From positions 18,250 through 82,249 of the forward strand of contig JBGCFD010000095.1 of NCBI GenBank assembly GCA_045106765.1: 64,000 nucleotides of DNA, written 5' to 3'. Source of the DNA: CAJQQY01 sp045106765. Its GTDB lineage: Bacteria > Bacteroidota > Bacteroidia > Chitinophagales > Saprospiraceae. Made by a program: the position numbers and the translations under genes. Numbering within the stretch: position 1 is the first letter of the stretch; every line of letters begins with the position of its first letter. The notes beneath the pieces were generated by a model. The model saw nothing but the letters and a program-made list of their open reading frames with translations, was not told the origin of the DNA and did no database searches. Shown in pieces: positions 1 to 8,110 of this stretch.

Positions 1-2
1 CT

Positions 3-680
3 GATAATTATATTTCTATCATTCGAGATACTCCTGACGGTGGAACAGTTCAGACTATTGATGGTGAAACGGCAATTGAAATTATCGCTGGCGATGGTAT
101 CGATGATATTATTGAATTTGAAAGTTTAGGAACGTCCAATTCAAAATTCACTTACGTAATTACTGACGACCAAAATAATATCCTTGGTGTTCCTCCTGGA
201 AATTCTCAAAACTTTGAAGGTGCGGGAGTTGGAGTTTGCAGAGTTTGGGGATTATCTTATACTGGAAATATTTTGGTAGGTGCTGGTGATAATGCAGCTA
301 CTTCAACCTTGACAGATGACTGTTTTAGTTTGTCAAGTAATTACATAGAAGTGATTCGTTCTGCTAGTTTCTCTAATTCTGGAAGCAATACTTTTGTAAC
401 AAATAATACCAATACGAATACTATTGATTTGTCAATTTCCCCTAATCCAGCAACCGATTTTATCAATATCAATATTGATCTAAATTTCACTCAAAGTACA
501 ACTGCTCAATTGCAAATATTAAACTTGCAAGGTCAAGTTATTTTGAATCGTGAATTTGATTTGGAAGAAATTTCTGTAAATGGATTAGAATTAAATACTA
601 ATTCATTTAATACTGGAGTTTACTTTTTAAACTTAAGATCAGGTAATGAAAATATCACTAAGAGATTTGTGAAATTATAA
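3..680 (+). CDS. T9SS-secreted repeat protein, C-terminal part (5' truncated)
   Basis: The reading frame is open to the left edge, so the start lies outside the window. The last ~75 residues form a type A type IX secretion sorting domain: an SISPNPATDFININ motif, a QLQILNLQGQVI strand, a GVYFLNLRSG segment and a basic end (KRFVKL). This signal directs export across the outer membrane by the Por/T9SS machinery. Upstream is about one copy of a ~100-residue extracellular module, bounded by DNYISIIR and SNYIEVIR and containing YVITDDQNNIL, FEGAGVGVCRVWGLSYTG and LTDDCFSLS. This suggests a tandemly repeated adhesin-like or structural protein. The molecular role is unknown. A strong terminator follows. 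Confidence 0.85.
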   Translation, partial: DNYISIIRDTPDGGTVQTIDGETAIEIIAGDGIDDIIEFESLGTSNSKFTYVITDDQNNILGVPPGNSQNFEGAGVGVCRVWGLSYTGNILVGAGDNAATSTLTDDCFSLSSNYIEVIRSASFSNSGSNTFVTNNTNTNTIDLSISPNPATDFININIDLNFTQSTTAQLQILNLQGQVILNREFDLEEISVNGLELNTNSFNTGVYFLNLRSGNENITKRFVKL

Positions 681-710
681 ATTGTAATTCAACAACTAAC
701 ATATGACATT

Positions 711-744
711 AGCTGCTGTCCTTTGGGCCAGCAGCTTTTTTTAT
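711..744 (+). terminator. Rho-independent terminator after the T9SS protein gene
   Basis: A perfect 8-bp stem (AGCTGCTG at 711-718 with CAGCAGCT at 729-736) closes a 10-nt loop and is followed directly by a run of seven T. It lies 31 bases after the stop codon of the left-edge gene and just before the end of the convergent Dabb gene. Confidence 0.85.
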
Positions 745-751
745 TGTAGAA

Positions 752-1066
752 CTAAATCCCTAACGCATCATAAACCACCACCTTTTCCCAAAGATGTTTA
801 CACTCTTCCACAAAAACTAAATGAGGTGGTTCCGTTTGATATTGGTCTTGATCATCTTTTGATTCAAAAGAACAAATCAAAGAATAAGTATAAGAATTAT
901 CAACTACCTCTCTTGGTGTTTCTGCTGGTTTTCCAATAAATTTAGTTTGTGCAAATTGAGAAGCATCCATAAATTTCTTCAAAGAAGTTTCAAATAGATT
1001 TCGGTCGGATTCACTATCTGGATCTTTAAACCAAAAATAAACGACGTGTACAAAGTTGTGATTCAT
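752..1066 (-). CDS. Dabb (stress-responsive alpha/beta-barrel) family protein
   Basis: This 104-residue protein is a single Dabb domain. The diagnostic segments are the N-terminal strand FVHVVYFWFKDP, the central GKPAETPREVVDNSYTYSL block, and HLVFVEECKHLWEKVVVYDA near the end. Dabb proteins are small ferredoxin-like dimers; most bacterial members have no known substrate, and some relatives are monooxygenase- or cyclase-like. It is probably cytoplasmic, with no signal peptide. A hairpin at 1090-1124 between it and the upstream leftward gene suggests its own transcript. The family call is firm; the function is unknown. Confidence 0.85.
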   Translation of the reverse strand: MNHNFVHVVYFWFKDPDSESDRNLFETSLKKFMDASQFAQTKFIGKPAETPREVVDNSYTYSLICSFESKDDQDQYQTEPPHLVFVEECKHLWEKVVVYDALGI

Positions 1067-1089
1067 ATTGTTTTTGTTTTATAAAAATT

Positions 1090-1124
1090 AAGTGCCGCCA
1101 ATCTATTAAAGATTAACAGCACTT
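1090..1124 (-). terminator. Probable terminator for the leftward membrane/coiled-coil gene run
   Basis: There is an interrupted inverted repeat: AAGTGC (1090-1095) pairs with GCACTT (1119-1124), and AATCT pairs with AGATT inside it around a 5-nt loop. Read on the minus strand the stem is followed by a short T tract. It lies between the stop at 1159 and the Dabb start at 1066. Confidence 0.5.
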
Positions 1125-1158
1125 TTATATTTTTTTCAAAAATTCTTCTCGGAAAAAA

Positions 1159-1959
1159 TCAAAACGCATTCTCCACAAATACCTCTTCCAAAGAATCATC
1201 TCTTTTATCTAACTCATGCATCGTAATAGTTGCAGTCACCGCAGCTAGTAATGGTGCTAAAAATGCACCAAGTACGGGAAGCAACATTAAGACATAAACC
1301 ACTATCCCAATTCCAATCGACACTCCAGTATATTGTCGAGTATATTTAAAACTCTGCTTGATACTCATATGATAAATTTCATTATAATTATCGATAATTA
1401 CAAAACCTAAAAAGAAACATTGAATCACAAAATTCACGACAGGTTTTATCACCTCTAGACTTAAAAAAGAAAGTCCAACCCCAACCAAAATCGTAGAAAA
1501 TGTTTCCATGACATAAGCAAATAAAACCACTTTGAACATTCGGACTTGTGCCTTAATAAATGTATTAAAAGTAGCATCTGCTTTTTCTCCTGTCAATACT
1601 TCCAACGTTTTTCGTGCAAAATGGAAAATGACTATTTCCGACAAAATCAAAATTGCATACTTAAATCCACTCATTTTAAAAAGATCATAGCCTTCATCTA
1701 TTGTATTGCTCACTAGATTTCCTAAAGAATTAAAGGAAATTCCTTGCTCCGATGTTTGACTAAAAAAATCATTAAACACTCCAGCAAATTTGAGACTCAC
1801 CAAGATGCCAATAAGTAATAGAAATTTGGTCACCCAACTATAATCCGAAAATCCTTTCCACAACTTATTCTTTTGAATAAAAGGTATCACCTCACGATAT
1901 TTTTTTATCGTAACTATAAAATCTCTTTTGAAAAATTGTAAGGAGGTAATTAATTCCAT
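1159..1959 (-). CDS. Polytopic membrane protein, function unknown
   Basis: The 266 residues include about five hydrophobic stretches (around 43-62, 100-115, 140-165, 168-190 and 210-245) with an amphipathic basic N-terminus (FFKRDFIVTIKKYREVIPF). There is no cleavable signal peptide or recognisable catalytic motif, so this is an integral inner-membrane protein. A glycine/proline-rich tail section (GIGIVVYVLMLLPVLGAFLAP) resembles membrane anchors or channel-like proteins, but I do not recognise the family. It is the last gene of a leftward run with the PspA-like coiled-coil protein (84-nt gap), suggesting a shared envelope role. Confidence 0.6.
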   Translation of the reverse strand: MELITSLQFFKRDFIVTIKKYREVIPFIQKNKLWKGFSDYSWVTKFLLLIGILVSLKFAGVFNDFFSQTSEQGISFNSLGNLVSNTIDEGYDLFKMSGFKYAILILSEIVIFHFARKTLEVLTGEKADATFNTFIKAQVRMFKVVLFAYVMETFSTILVGVGLSFLSLEVIKPVVNFVIQCFFLGFVIIDNYNEIYHMSIKQSFKYTRQYTGVSIGIGIVVYVLMLLPVLGAFLAPLLAAVTATITMHELDKRDDSLEEVFVENAF

Positions 1960-2043
1960 CGCAATATTTCTTATTAATTAAAACTTGTAAATTGATTGTT
2001 ATAAGAATGAAGTTGTTTTAGCAATCAACTTATCCATAATTTT

Positions 2044-3069
2044 TTATTCAAATAAATTCTTATAATTATTATCAGATGATTCACCATCTTGTCGAGCCTC
2101 CGGTCGAGCAATCTCGCTATTCAAATCCAAAGTCTCTGTAGAGGAACCATCGCCCATCAATAAAATATTACTTCGCTTCTCGTACTCTTCTAACATCTTG
2201 ATTCCTTCCTCTTCAAATACACCATTTTGCAAATCAATCGAATCCATAAAACCAGAAGACATTTCCATAAATCGTTCCATCTCTCCTACTTTATTCGCTA
2301 CATCATCCGCCACTCTTTCCATTGCCATATCAAACATTGCTCGTTTATCAGGATCTCCAGAAATGACACTCATCGCCGATTTCATAGCTGAGTGAGAACC
2401 TCGAATCGCTTTACGTTCCTGCTTTTTTAATTCCACATTATCAACAGTATCTTCGATCAGTATCTCAGAATTTTGATACATTTTAGAAAGGATTCGATAC
2501 AGAATTTGCATCCGATTATGCAATTTATCATACTTCGAATTTACTTCTTTTAGTCTTGCAGCTTTTCGACTTGACAAAATCATTTGTTTCTCCATTCCTT
2601 TTTCTCTCGCCTTGCTCGCCAATTTCATATTCGTATCAATCTCCTTGGCATTAGAATCCATGATGGTTTTTAACTTTCGCATTTGACCTTTGAGTGCACC
2701 AATTTGTTCACTCATTTTACGAAGGTTACTTTTCAAATCATCTACATAACTTTCCAAAATTCCAATTGGATCGATGTTGACAAAAACACCTGTCACCTTA
2801 CGCATCACACTTTTATACATATACCAAATCAGGTTACGCATCTTAGGATCGAGGATCATATAAAGTACTGCTCCTAAAACTGCGAGGGAAGCTACCAATC
2901 CTATAGTCGTAGTAATAAATCCCATAATTGCAGCCATATTAGTTGCAATTCCGTAACCCGCCAATCCTAAAAAAGCTAATAAAAAAACCGCTCCAGTCAT
3001 TCCTTCCGGTTTTGACCAAAATGATTTTTTAGTAAATTCACCATTATCGAAAGGAGCTAAATCTGCCAT
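2044..3069 (-). CDS. Membrane-anchored coiled-coil protein with PspA/ESCRT-III-like layout
   Basis: The N-terminus carries two adjacent transmembrane stretches (about 27-46 and 50-72). A long, highly charged helical region follows (about 95-310). It begins FVNIDPIGILESYVDDLKSN, which resembles the start of helix 1 in PspA/Vipp1/IM30 proteins, and continues with heptad-like Lys/Arg/Met-rich helices. The C-terminal ~30 residues are acidic and low in complexity. This helical-hairpin layout is what leads me to suggest PspA/ESCRT-III-like membrane remodelling. That is an inference: no family signature is certain and PspA itself lacks two N-terminal membrane helices. The neighbours are a coiled-coil protein upstream and a membrane protein downstream on the same strand. 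Confidence 0.55.
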   Translation of the reverse strand: MADLAPFDNGEFTKKSFWSKPEGMTGAVFLLAFLGLAGYGIATNMAAIMGFITTTIGLVASLAVLGAVLYMILDPKMRNLIWYMYKSVMRKVTGVFVNIDPIGILESYVDDLKSNLRKMSEQIGALKGQMRKLKTIMDSNAKEIDTNMKLASKAREKGMEKQMILSSRKAARLKEVNSKYDKLHNRMQILYRILSKMYQNSEILIEDTVDNVELKKQERKAIRGSHSAMKSAMSVISGDPDKRAMFDMAMERVADDVANKVGEMERFMEMSSGFMDSIDLQNGVFEEEGIKMLEEYEKRSNILLMGDGSSTETLDLNSEIARPEARQDGESSDNNYKNLFE

Positions 3070-3147
3070 ATTTCTCTTAATTTAATTTTTATAAAAATAA
3101 GTTTTGTTCAATTTTTTTTTAGAAAAATCCAGGATCATTTTTTATGA

Positions 3148-3699
3148 TTAAAGGTTTTCATGAATCCCCTCTATGTCTTTTTCTATTTGATTCATCACAC
3201 TTTGATGAGCGAATTCAAATTTTTCTTTTGCTTGATTAATTTTCTCCGTCGCTGCATTAATTTTTTCATCAGCAGTATCAATTGTTTTTTGATGCTTCCC
3301 AATGAGGCCTTCTAATTCTCTAATTTGAGTTTTATATTTTTCAATTTGCACTTTCAGTTTTTCAACTTCCTCTTTCTTTCCTGCTACATTTTTAGTGATT
3401 TGATTTTGCATAGCATCTCCAAATTTCTGCTTCTCTCCGTCCAAAATCTTTTTGTAATGAGCCGCCGTTTCTAATAGTTTATCTTTAGTCAAACCAACAG
3501 TTGCTGCAGTCGCATAAGCTGATTTCATTGAGGTAGCTTCATCCAAATTCATTTGAGCCAAAGCTGCCATGGATTGTTTAAATTCGATATAATCAAACCC
3601 AGGTAAATTATTTTTTTCCAAAGCATCAGTTAATATAGAAATGCTTTTTTCATCCAACAAATGATTTTCTCCAAATAATGATTTAAGGTCTTTTGACAT
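3148..3699 (-). CDS. Cytoplasmic coiled-coil protein, function unknown
   Basis: The 183-residue protein has no signal peptide or membrane segment. The N-terminal ~75 residues form a compact, Ala/Met-rich helical region (FDYIEFKQSMAALAQMNLDE), and residues ~85-180 are a continuous Lys/Glu/Gln coiled coil. It lies 78 nt upstream of the membrane-anchored coiled-coil gene and 16 nt downstream of the TonB-like gene, so co-transcription is likely. A partner or scaffold role for the membrane coiled-coil protein is plausible. I do not recognise a named family. Confidence 0.6.
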   Translation of the reverse strand: MSKDLKSLFGENHLLDEKSISILTDALEKNNLPGFDYIEFKQSMAALAQMNLDEATSMKSAYATAATVGLTKDKLLETAAHYKKILDGEKQKFGDAMQNQITKNVAGKKEEVEKLKVQIEKYKTQIRELEGLIGKHQKTIDTADEKINAATEKINQAKEKFEFAHQSVMNQIEKDIEGIHENL

Positions 3700-3715
3700 T
3701 GTATTAATTTGTGTT

Positions 3716-4564
3716 TTATTTAAATTTAAAAGTAATTGTTCCGCATTCTTCTGGATCTAAACCTTTTGAAAATTTAACTTGCTTCGCAGCCTCTATCGCC
3801 ATATTCCTAAGTCGCTTATCAAAAGTAGTAGAACCTCTTTGTGTAAATTTAGCTGTTTTTACATTCCCATCTAAATCTATGCACATTTTAACTACTACCG
3901 TTCCTGATTTTGGATTTTGTCCTTTGACCACAGGTGGTTGAACTAAGGTTCTTCCTTTAAAATTATTTTTTGTAAGTACATTGTTATTAATTGGTTTATC
4001 TGCAGCAACTGGTGCGCCAGATCGTTCTGTCATTTGCTCTGTTTTACCAACTCTCAAAGGTACGATTGTCGAATATTCTTCAACAATTCCTTCCTCTGGA
4101 GGAGCCGAATTTCCCTTTAGATTTTCCTCCGTTTCACCAATATAACTAGTCGCAATTCCACCGTCCAATTGAAACATCGCAAATTCTAAAATCGCATGGT
4201 CATATTTTTCTTTATCATTCAAACTTAGATTTCTCCTTGCATCGTTTTCTGCCATCCTTTTTAACTCGTTGGATGAATTATTGGTCGGTAATCCTAGATA
4301 AACTGGAGATTTAGCATTCATATTTAAAATAACTAAAACTCCCTTCACTTCAGAATTACCTCTTATCAATGATCGAAATTCAACGCCGTTGGAAGCAGTA
4401 AATATTTTTTTGATAGCATACCCTTCTTTTGTTCCATCGAGTCCCATTTCTTTTTGGTAAGCGTAGCCTTTGGTCAAATATTTATATTCTTCCATCGTCG
4501 TCTCACTTTGTGCGAGTAACATGATTGGAAAAAATAATAAAACAAAATTGAATAAATATTTCAT
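3716..4564 (-). CDS. Exported protein with TonB-like C-terminal domain
   Basis: Residues 1-18 (MKYLFNFVLLFFPIMLLAQ) form a Sec signal peptide. The C-terminal ~75 residues match the TonB C-terminal fold: GTVVVKMCIDLDGNVKTAKF, then an FDKRLRNMAIEAAKQVKFSK helix and a final GTITFKFK strand. The middle is Asn/Pro-rich and unstructured. True TonB proteins are membrane-anchored and energised by ExbB/ExbD. This one has a cleavable signal peptide and no anchor, so it is probably a periplasmic TonB-fold protein rather than the energy transducer. It is the first gene of the leftward run that includes the coiled-coil proteins. Confidence 0.7.
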   Translation of the reverse strand: MKYLFNFVLLFFPIMLLAQSETTMEEYKYLTKGYAYQKEMGLDGTKEGYAIKKIFTASNGVEFRSLIRGNSEVKGVLVILNMNAKSPVYLGLPTNNSSNELKRMAENDARRNLSLNDKEKYDHAILEFAMFQLDGGIATSYIGETEENLKGNSAPPEEGIVEEYSTIVPLRVGKTEQMTERSGAPVAADKPINNNVLTKNNFKGRTLVQPPVVKGQNPKSGTVVVKMCIDLDGNVKTAKFTQRGSTTFDKRLRNMAIEAAKQVKFSKGLDPEECGTITFKFK

Positions 4565-4801
4565 ACTTAAATTTTATTGCATTCAATTTGAGTGGGAATA
4601 ATTCAAATGCGATTATAAAAAACTAGAATTTTAAAGCTACTTGCAGCATTGTTCGACAAGTGTCCGAAAATAGTCTGCGAATGAAGTTTTAAGATAAGAA
4701 AAAAGATTAATAGTTGATCAGTTATCTATGAAATTGGTTAATCAAAGAATCGGGTGATTGGACATTCCACAAATTTTAATTTTACTTTCCTAATCAACTA
4801 A

Positions 4802-7186
4802 TCATAACCAATTCACCGCACTCCCATTTTCCGTTTTCCTCACTTCCAATATTTCTGGAAAATGTTCTTTGATTGAATTGATGTGAGAGACGATATAAAT
4901 CTGTCGATATTGTTCTTTCAAATGATCTAATGCTTTAAGAATTTCGAAGCGTCTATCCTCATCTTGACTTCCAAAAATCTCATCAAATCCTAAGAAACTT
5001 AATCCTTCTTCCGAGCCTGATAATTCAGCAATTGCTCGACTGATTCCAATTCTCAAACACAAATTCGCCAAATCAACTTCCCCTCCTGAGAACCTCGAAA
5101 TGGCATAATATTCTCCATCTTCCAATATCTGAAATTCAAAATTTTCATCGACCGTTATTCCTTCATATCGTCCTTTAGTTATTTTTTGAAAAAGCTGACT
5201 TGAAGTATGTGAAATCGATGGTCGAACTCGCTCCAAAATTTGAGTCTTAAAAGTTTGGAAAATACCATTTAACTCTTCTAATTGAAAAAATGATGCCTGA
5301 CTTTCGGCAATCTGATTTTCAATTTTATGATGGGCATCTAACTCTTTTTGAGTCGCTTGAAACTTGGCTTTCACCTCTTGCCAATGTTGCAAATGTTGTT
5401 GCCAAATATTTTGAGCATTCTCTTTTTCAATTTCTAATGCGTCCATTTTTTGTTGCACTTCCTTGAATTTTTCTGGGGAAAATTTCAATGCTTTGATCGC
5501 TTTATTTTGCTCTTTGATAGATTGTTCTCCTTTGGCAATTCTTTCTTTTAAATTTTTAATTTCAACTAGAATATTTGATTTCTTAGCAACTTCATTTTCG
5601 TCTGATTTGAATTGGATATAAGTATCTTGAAAATCACCAATTGCTTTTTTCAATTCTAAATGTTGCTTGGAGTCATAATCTATTTTTCCAAAATTTTCAA
5701 TTTCATTTTTGACGCGTTGTAAGTCATTTTGATTTTCTGTAATTTCTTTTTCACAATTAGAAATTTGAGAAAATATATTTCGTAAATCATTCAACTCTTT
5801 ATCAAGTTGGCGAGCCTCTTTTTTCTTAGATAAAAGTTGCTCTTCTAAATTTTCTAATTGCAAATTAATCTTAGCCAATTCTTCTTTTTCGTATGCTTCA
5901 ATTTCTTTTTGTAATTTCCCAATTGTTTCATCGTAACTATTAATCAAGGGTTGTAAACAAGTTGGGCAACTTGCCTCTTTTCCTAGGTTCTCAATATTTG
6001 TAACAATACTTTTACGATCTTCAATTCGGCCCTGAATTGTTCCTTTTTTTGTTCGAAATTTGGCTAAATCTTTTTCGTAAATGTCTTGTTGGGAAATATA
6101 TTTTTGTAGGACTTCTTTTTTCTCCACACCCATTTTTTTTAAGTCAAAATCTTTTGGGAAGTCCTTTTTTAAATCTTCCAATTTTGCTTGTAAAGATTTT
6201 TGTTGGGTGAACAGCAATTTTTGTTTTTCCAAAAAAGACTTTTGTCCATCGAATTTTATTCTTGTTTTTTCAAAAATCTCTTCTTGTTTTTTTTGCGCTA
6301 AAAATGCTTTGATTTGTGGTTGAATTAATTTTAATTCTTTTTCTAAAACATTTAATCTTTCTGACTCTTGGTTACTTTTTTCTACATTTTCTTTTAACCT
6401 TAAAACGCCTTCTCCCCATTTTTCTAACTCTAGATTGAGTTGATTAAATTGACGACTCAAACCACTTTGTTCATCAAATATTTTTTTAGCTTCTTGGTAT
6501 TTTTTATTCTTTTTTTCAAAAACTGTTTTAAGTTTCGCTTCTTCTTTTTCTAATTTCTTAGATTCTTTATCAAGTGTAACTATCTGACTTTCAACGACTT
6601 GCAATTCTTCTTCCGTCAATAATAATTTTTGCTGACCTTGCACCTCTTTACTTAAAGTATTCCGATCTTCTCGAATTAGTTTTTGAATATCATCTAATTT
6701 ATCCAAACCAACCATCTTACGAACCATCCGTTTTCGCTCTTCACCTTTGGTATTCGAAATGATTCCCAATTCTTTTTGTCCTGAAAAAACGGAACGGGTG
6801 AAAGCATCTTTGTCCATGCCTAACAATCGAATTACTTCTTGCGTCACAGGTTTAGAATCGGTTGCTACCATCTCTTCCATTTGATTGTACAAACCTGCTT
6901 TTGGAGCTAATGCCTTACCTCTAAATTCTCGAACGACTCTCCAATTTTTTCCTTGCACTTCGAAAGTGAGTTGCAAGGAAACAGCTTCTTTTGATTGCAC
7001 CCAACTTGATTTATAGTGGTTTTTATCTAAAGAGATTGTTCCAAAAAGGCAAAGTAAAATCGCTTCGAAAACACTCGATTTTCCTGATCCATTTTTACCA
7101 ACAACACCTACGAGTCCTTCTCGAAAATCTAATTCGAGTTTTCCGTATTGTTTGAAGTTTTTAAGTTGTAATTTTTTTAAAATCAT
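4802..7186 (-). CDS. sbcC: SbcC/Rad50-type SMC-like ATPase subunit
   Basis: This is the ATPase and coiled-coil subunit of the SbcCD (Mre11-Rad50) nuclease, which opens hairpins and trims DNA ends. The N-terminal Walker A is GKNGSGKS at 30-37. Long coiled coils flank a zinc-hook CPTC motif near residue 406, where dimers join. The C-terminal lobe has the ABC signature (SRFSGGEVDLANLCLR) and a Walker B/D-loop (LGFDEIFGSQD). At 794 residues it is shorter than E. coli SbcC (about 1050) and close to archaeal Rad50. The sbcD gene lies upstream on the same strand, but a transposase gene and repeats sit between them, so the usual overlap of the pair is lost. Confidence 0.93.
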   Translation of the reverse strand: MILKKLQLKNFKQYGKLELDFREGLVGVVGKNGSGKSSVFEAILLCLFGTISLDKNHYKSSWVQSKEAVSLQLTFEVQGKNWRVVREFRGKALAPKAGLYNQMEEMVATDSKPVTQEVIRLLGMDKDAFTRSVFSGQKELGIISNTKGEERKRMVRKMVGLDKLDDIQKLIREDRNTLSKEVQGQQKLLLTEEELQVVESQIVTLDKESKKLEKEEAKLKTVFEKKNKKYQEAKKIFDEQSGLSRQFNQLNLELEKWGEGVLRLKENVEKSNQESERLNVLEKELKLIQPQIKAFLAQKKQEEIFEKTRIKFDGQKSFLEKQKLLFTQQKSLQAKLEDLKKDFPKDFDLKKMGVEKKEVLQKYISQQDIYEKDLAKFRTKKGTIQGRIEDRKSIVTNIENLGKEASCPTCLQPLINSYDETIGKLQKEIEAYEKEELAKINLQLENLEEQLLSKKKEARQLDKELNDLRNIFSQISNCEKEITENQNDLQRVKNEIENFGKIDYDSKQHLELKKAIGDFQDTYIQFKSDENEVAKKSNILVEIKNLKERIAKGEQSIKEQNKAIKALKFSPEKFKEVQQKMDALEIEKENAQNIWQQHLQHWQEVKAKFQATQKELDAHHKIENQIAESQASFFQLEELNGIFQTFKTQILERVRPSISHTSSQLFQKITKGRYEGITVDENFEFQILEDGEYYAISRFSGGEVDLANLCLRIGISRAIAELSGSEEGLSFLGFDEIFGSQDEDRRFEILKALDHLKEQYRQIYIVSHINSIKEHFPEILEVRKTENGSAVNWL

Positions 7187-7206
7187 TAGACTCTATTTAT
7201 TTTCTA

Positions 7207-7255
7207 GTCACAGGCCTGCACCCTGTGTTGAAATATTTTGTTCCTTTGGGGCTTT
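7207..7255 (+). repeat. REP-like palindromic repeat, diverged copy A
   Basis: This is a degenerate copy of the two-hairpin unit found in clean form at 7907-8110: a GTCACAGGcCTGCACCCTGTG palindrome followed by TTCCTTTGGGGC, the remnant of the GCCCCTTTGGGGC hairpin. It lies just after (in transcription, upstream of) the sbcC start at 7186, in the sbcD-sbcC gap. Confidence 0.75.
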
Positions 7256-7290
7256 AGATATTTGTTTACCAAGTGATTTTATAGTTTACT

Positions 7291-7377
7291 AAAAGCCCCA
7301 AAGGGGTATATTATCTCAACACAGGGTGCAGCCCTGTGAAAACCAACCAATCAAATCTACAAAGCCCCAACGGGGCG
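7291..7377 (-). repeat. REP-like repeat, inverted copy B plus an extra half unit
   Basis: Positions 7291-7338 are an inverted copy of the unit, with GCCCCAAAGGGG and then CACAGGGTGCAGCCCTGTG. A further half unit, GCCCC-aac-GGGGC, follows at 7364-7375, shortly before the 3' end of the transposase gene. Relative to the transposase gene this copy points opposite to those on its other side, which is the arrangement expected for a mobilised REP-type element. Confidence 0.75.
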
Positions 7378-7404
7378 CAATATTAAAATTCAAAATAACA
7401 ATAA

Positions 7405-7857
7405 CTAATCCCACATATATCTTTCATCATATTCCATTTTGTATTGTTTCAAAAATGCTTTGTATTCATCTTGAAAAGATTTTTTCTTATGATGCTCTTC
7501 TTGATTTTTAATATAGTTTACTACGATACCAACCTCCTTCGGATTTACTGAAAATGCTGCATACCCATTTTGCCAGTAAAAATTTTGGTATTGATCACCT
7601 TTTGTTTTTATCCACTTGGAAGAATGAGATTTTGCTTCTTCTAGTAATTTTATTAATGGAATCTTTTTCGAGAGTTCACAAATTATGTGGACATGATCTT
7701 CGATTCCTCCTATTTGTAAAACTTTACATTCTAATTTATTACAAATACCCGCTATGTAGGCGTATAGTTGTTTTTCTATTTTTTTGTCGATAATTGGTTT
7801 TCTGTTTTTGGTGCTCCATATTAAATGGATATAGTTTTTCACTAGGGACTGTGGCAT
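7405..7857 (-). CDS. IS200/IS605-family (REP-associated type) Y1 transposase
   Basis: The 150-residue protein is a complete Y1_Tnp HUH enzyme. The N-terminal strand is NYIHLIWSTKNRKPII, the metal-binding HUH motif is DHVHII, and the catalytic tyrosine is most likely the one in VVNYIKNQEEHHKK. It would nick and rejoin single-stranded DNA at hairpin sites. Copies of one palindromic repeat flank the gene on both sides (7207-7377 and 7885-8110), and no TnpB is present. This fits a REP-associated tyrosine transposase or a solo IS200-like element. It sits between sbcD and sbcC. The frame is intact, so it may be active. Confidence 0.9.
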   Translation of the reverse strand: MPQSLVKNYIHLIWSTKNRKPIIDKKIEKQLYAYIAGICNKLECKVLQIGGIEDHVHIICELSKKIPLIKLLEEAKSHSSKWIKTKGDQYQNFYWQNGYAAFSVNPKEVGIVVNYIKNQEEHHKKKSFQDEYKAFLKQYKMEYDERYMWD

Positions 7858-7884
7858 TTCGTTTAATTTTAAGAGTGAGGTTTA

Positions 7885-8110
7885 TTTTGCCCATTTGGGG
7901 CTTTTAGGTCACAGGGCTGCACCCTGTGTTGGTGTATTTTGCCCCTTTGGGGCTTTTCGTGTTTTTGTTTTTCCTGGTCACAGGGCTGCACCCTGTGTTG
8001 ATGTGTTTTGCCCCTTTGGGGCTTTTCGTGTTATTTGTTTTTTCTGGTCACAGGGCTGCACCCTGTGTTGACGTGTTTTGCCCCTTTGGGGCTTTTCGTG
8101 TTATTTGTTT
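7885..8110 (+). repeat. Tandem array of REP-like units (one half and three full copies)
   Basis: A half unit (7885-7905, GCCCATTTGGGGC) precedes three nearly identical full units starting at 7907, 7976 and 8046 (period 69-70 bp). Each full unit is GGTC, then the CACAGGG-ctgca-CCCTGTG hairpin, a ~12-nt spacer, the GCCCC-ttt-GGGGC hairpin, and TTTTCGTG with a T-rich tail. The third unit ends exactly where the sbcD stop codon begins (8111). The constant GGTC before the first hairpin resembles the tetranucleotide recognised by REP-associated transposases (an inference). Confidence 0.85.

Noticed and set aside
703..939. Short plus-strand frame starting inside the terminator
   Set aside because: It overlaps the terminator and runs antisense to the well-supported Dabb gene.
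7907..8110. CRISPR-like array
   Set aside because: The units are adjacent whole copies without unique spacers, are each palindromic twice, and no cas gene is present.
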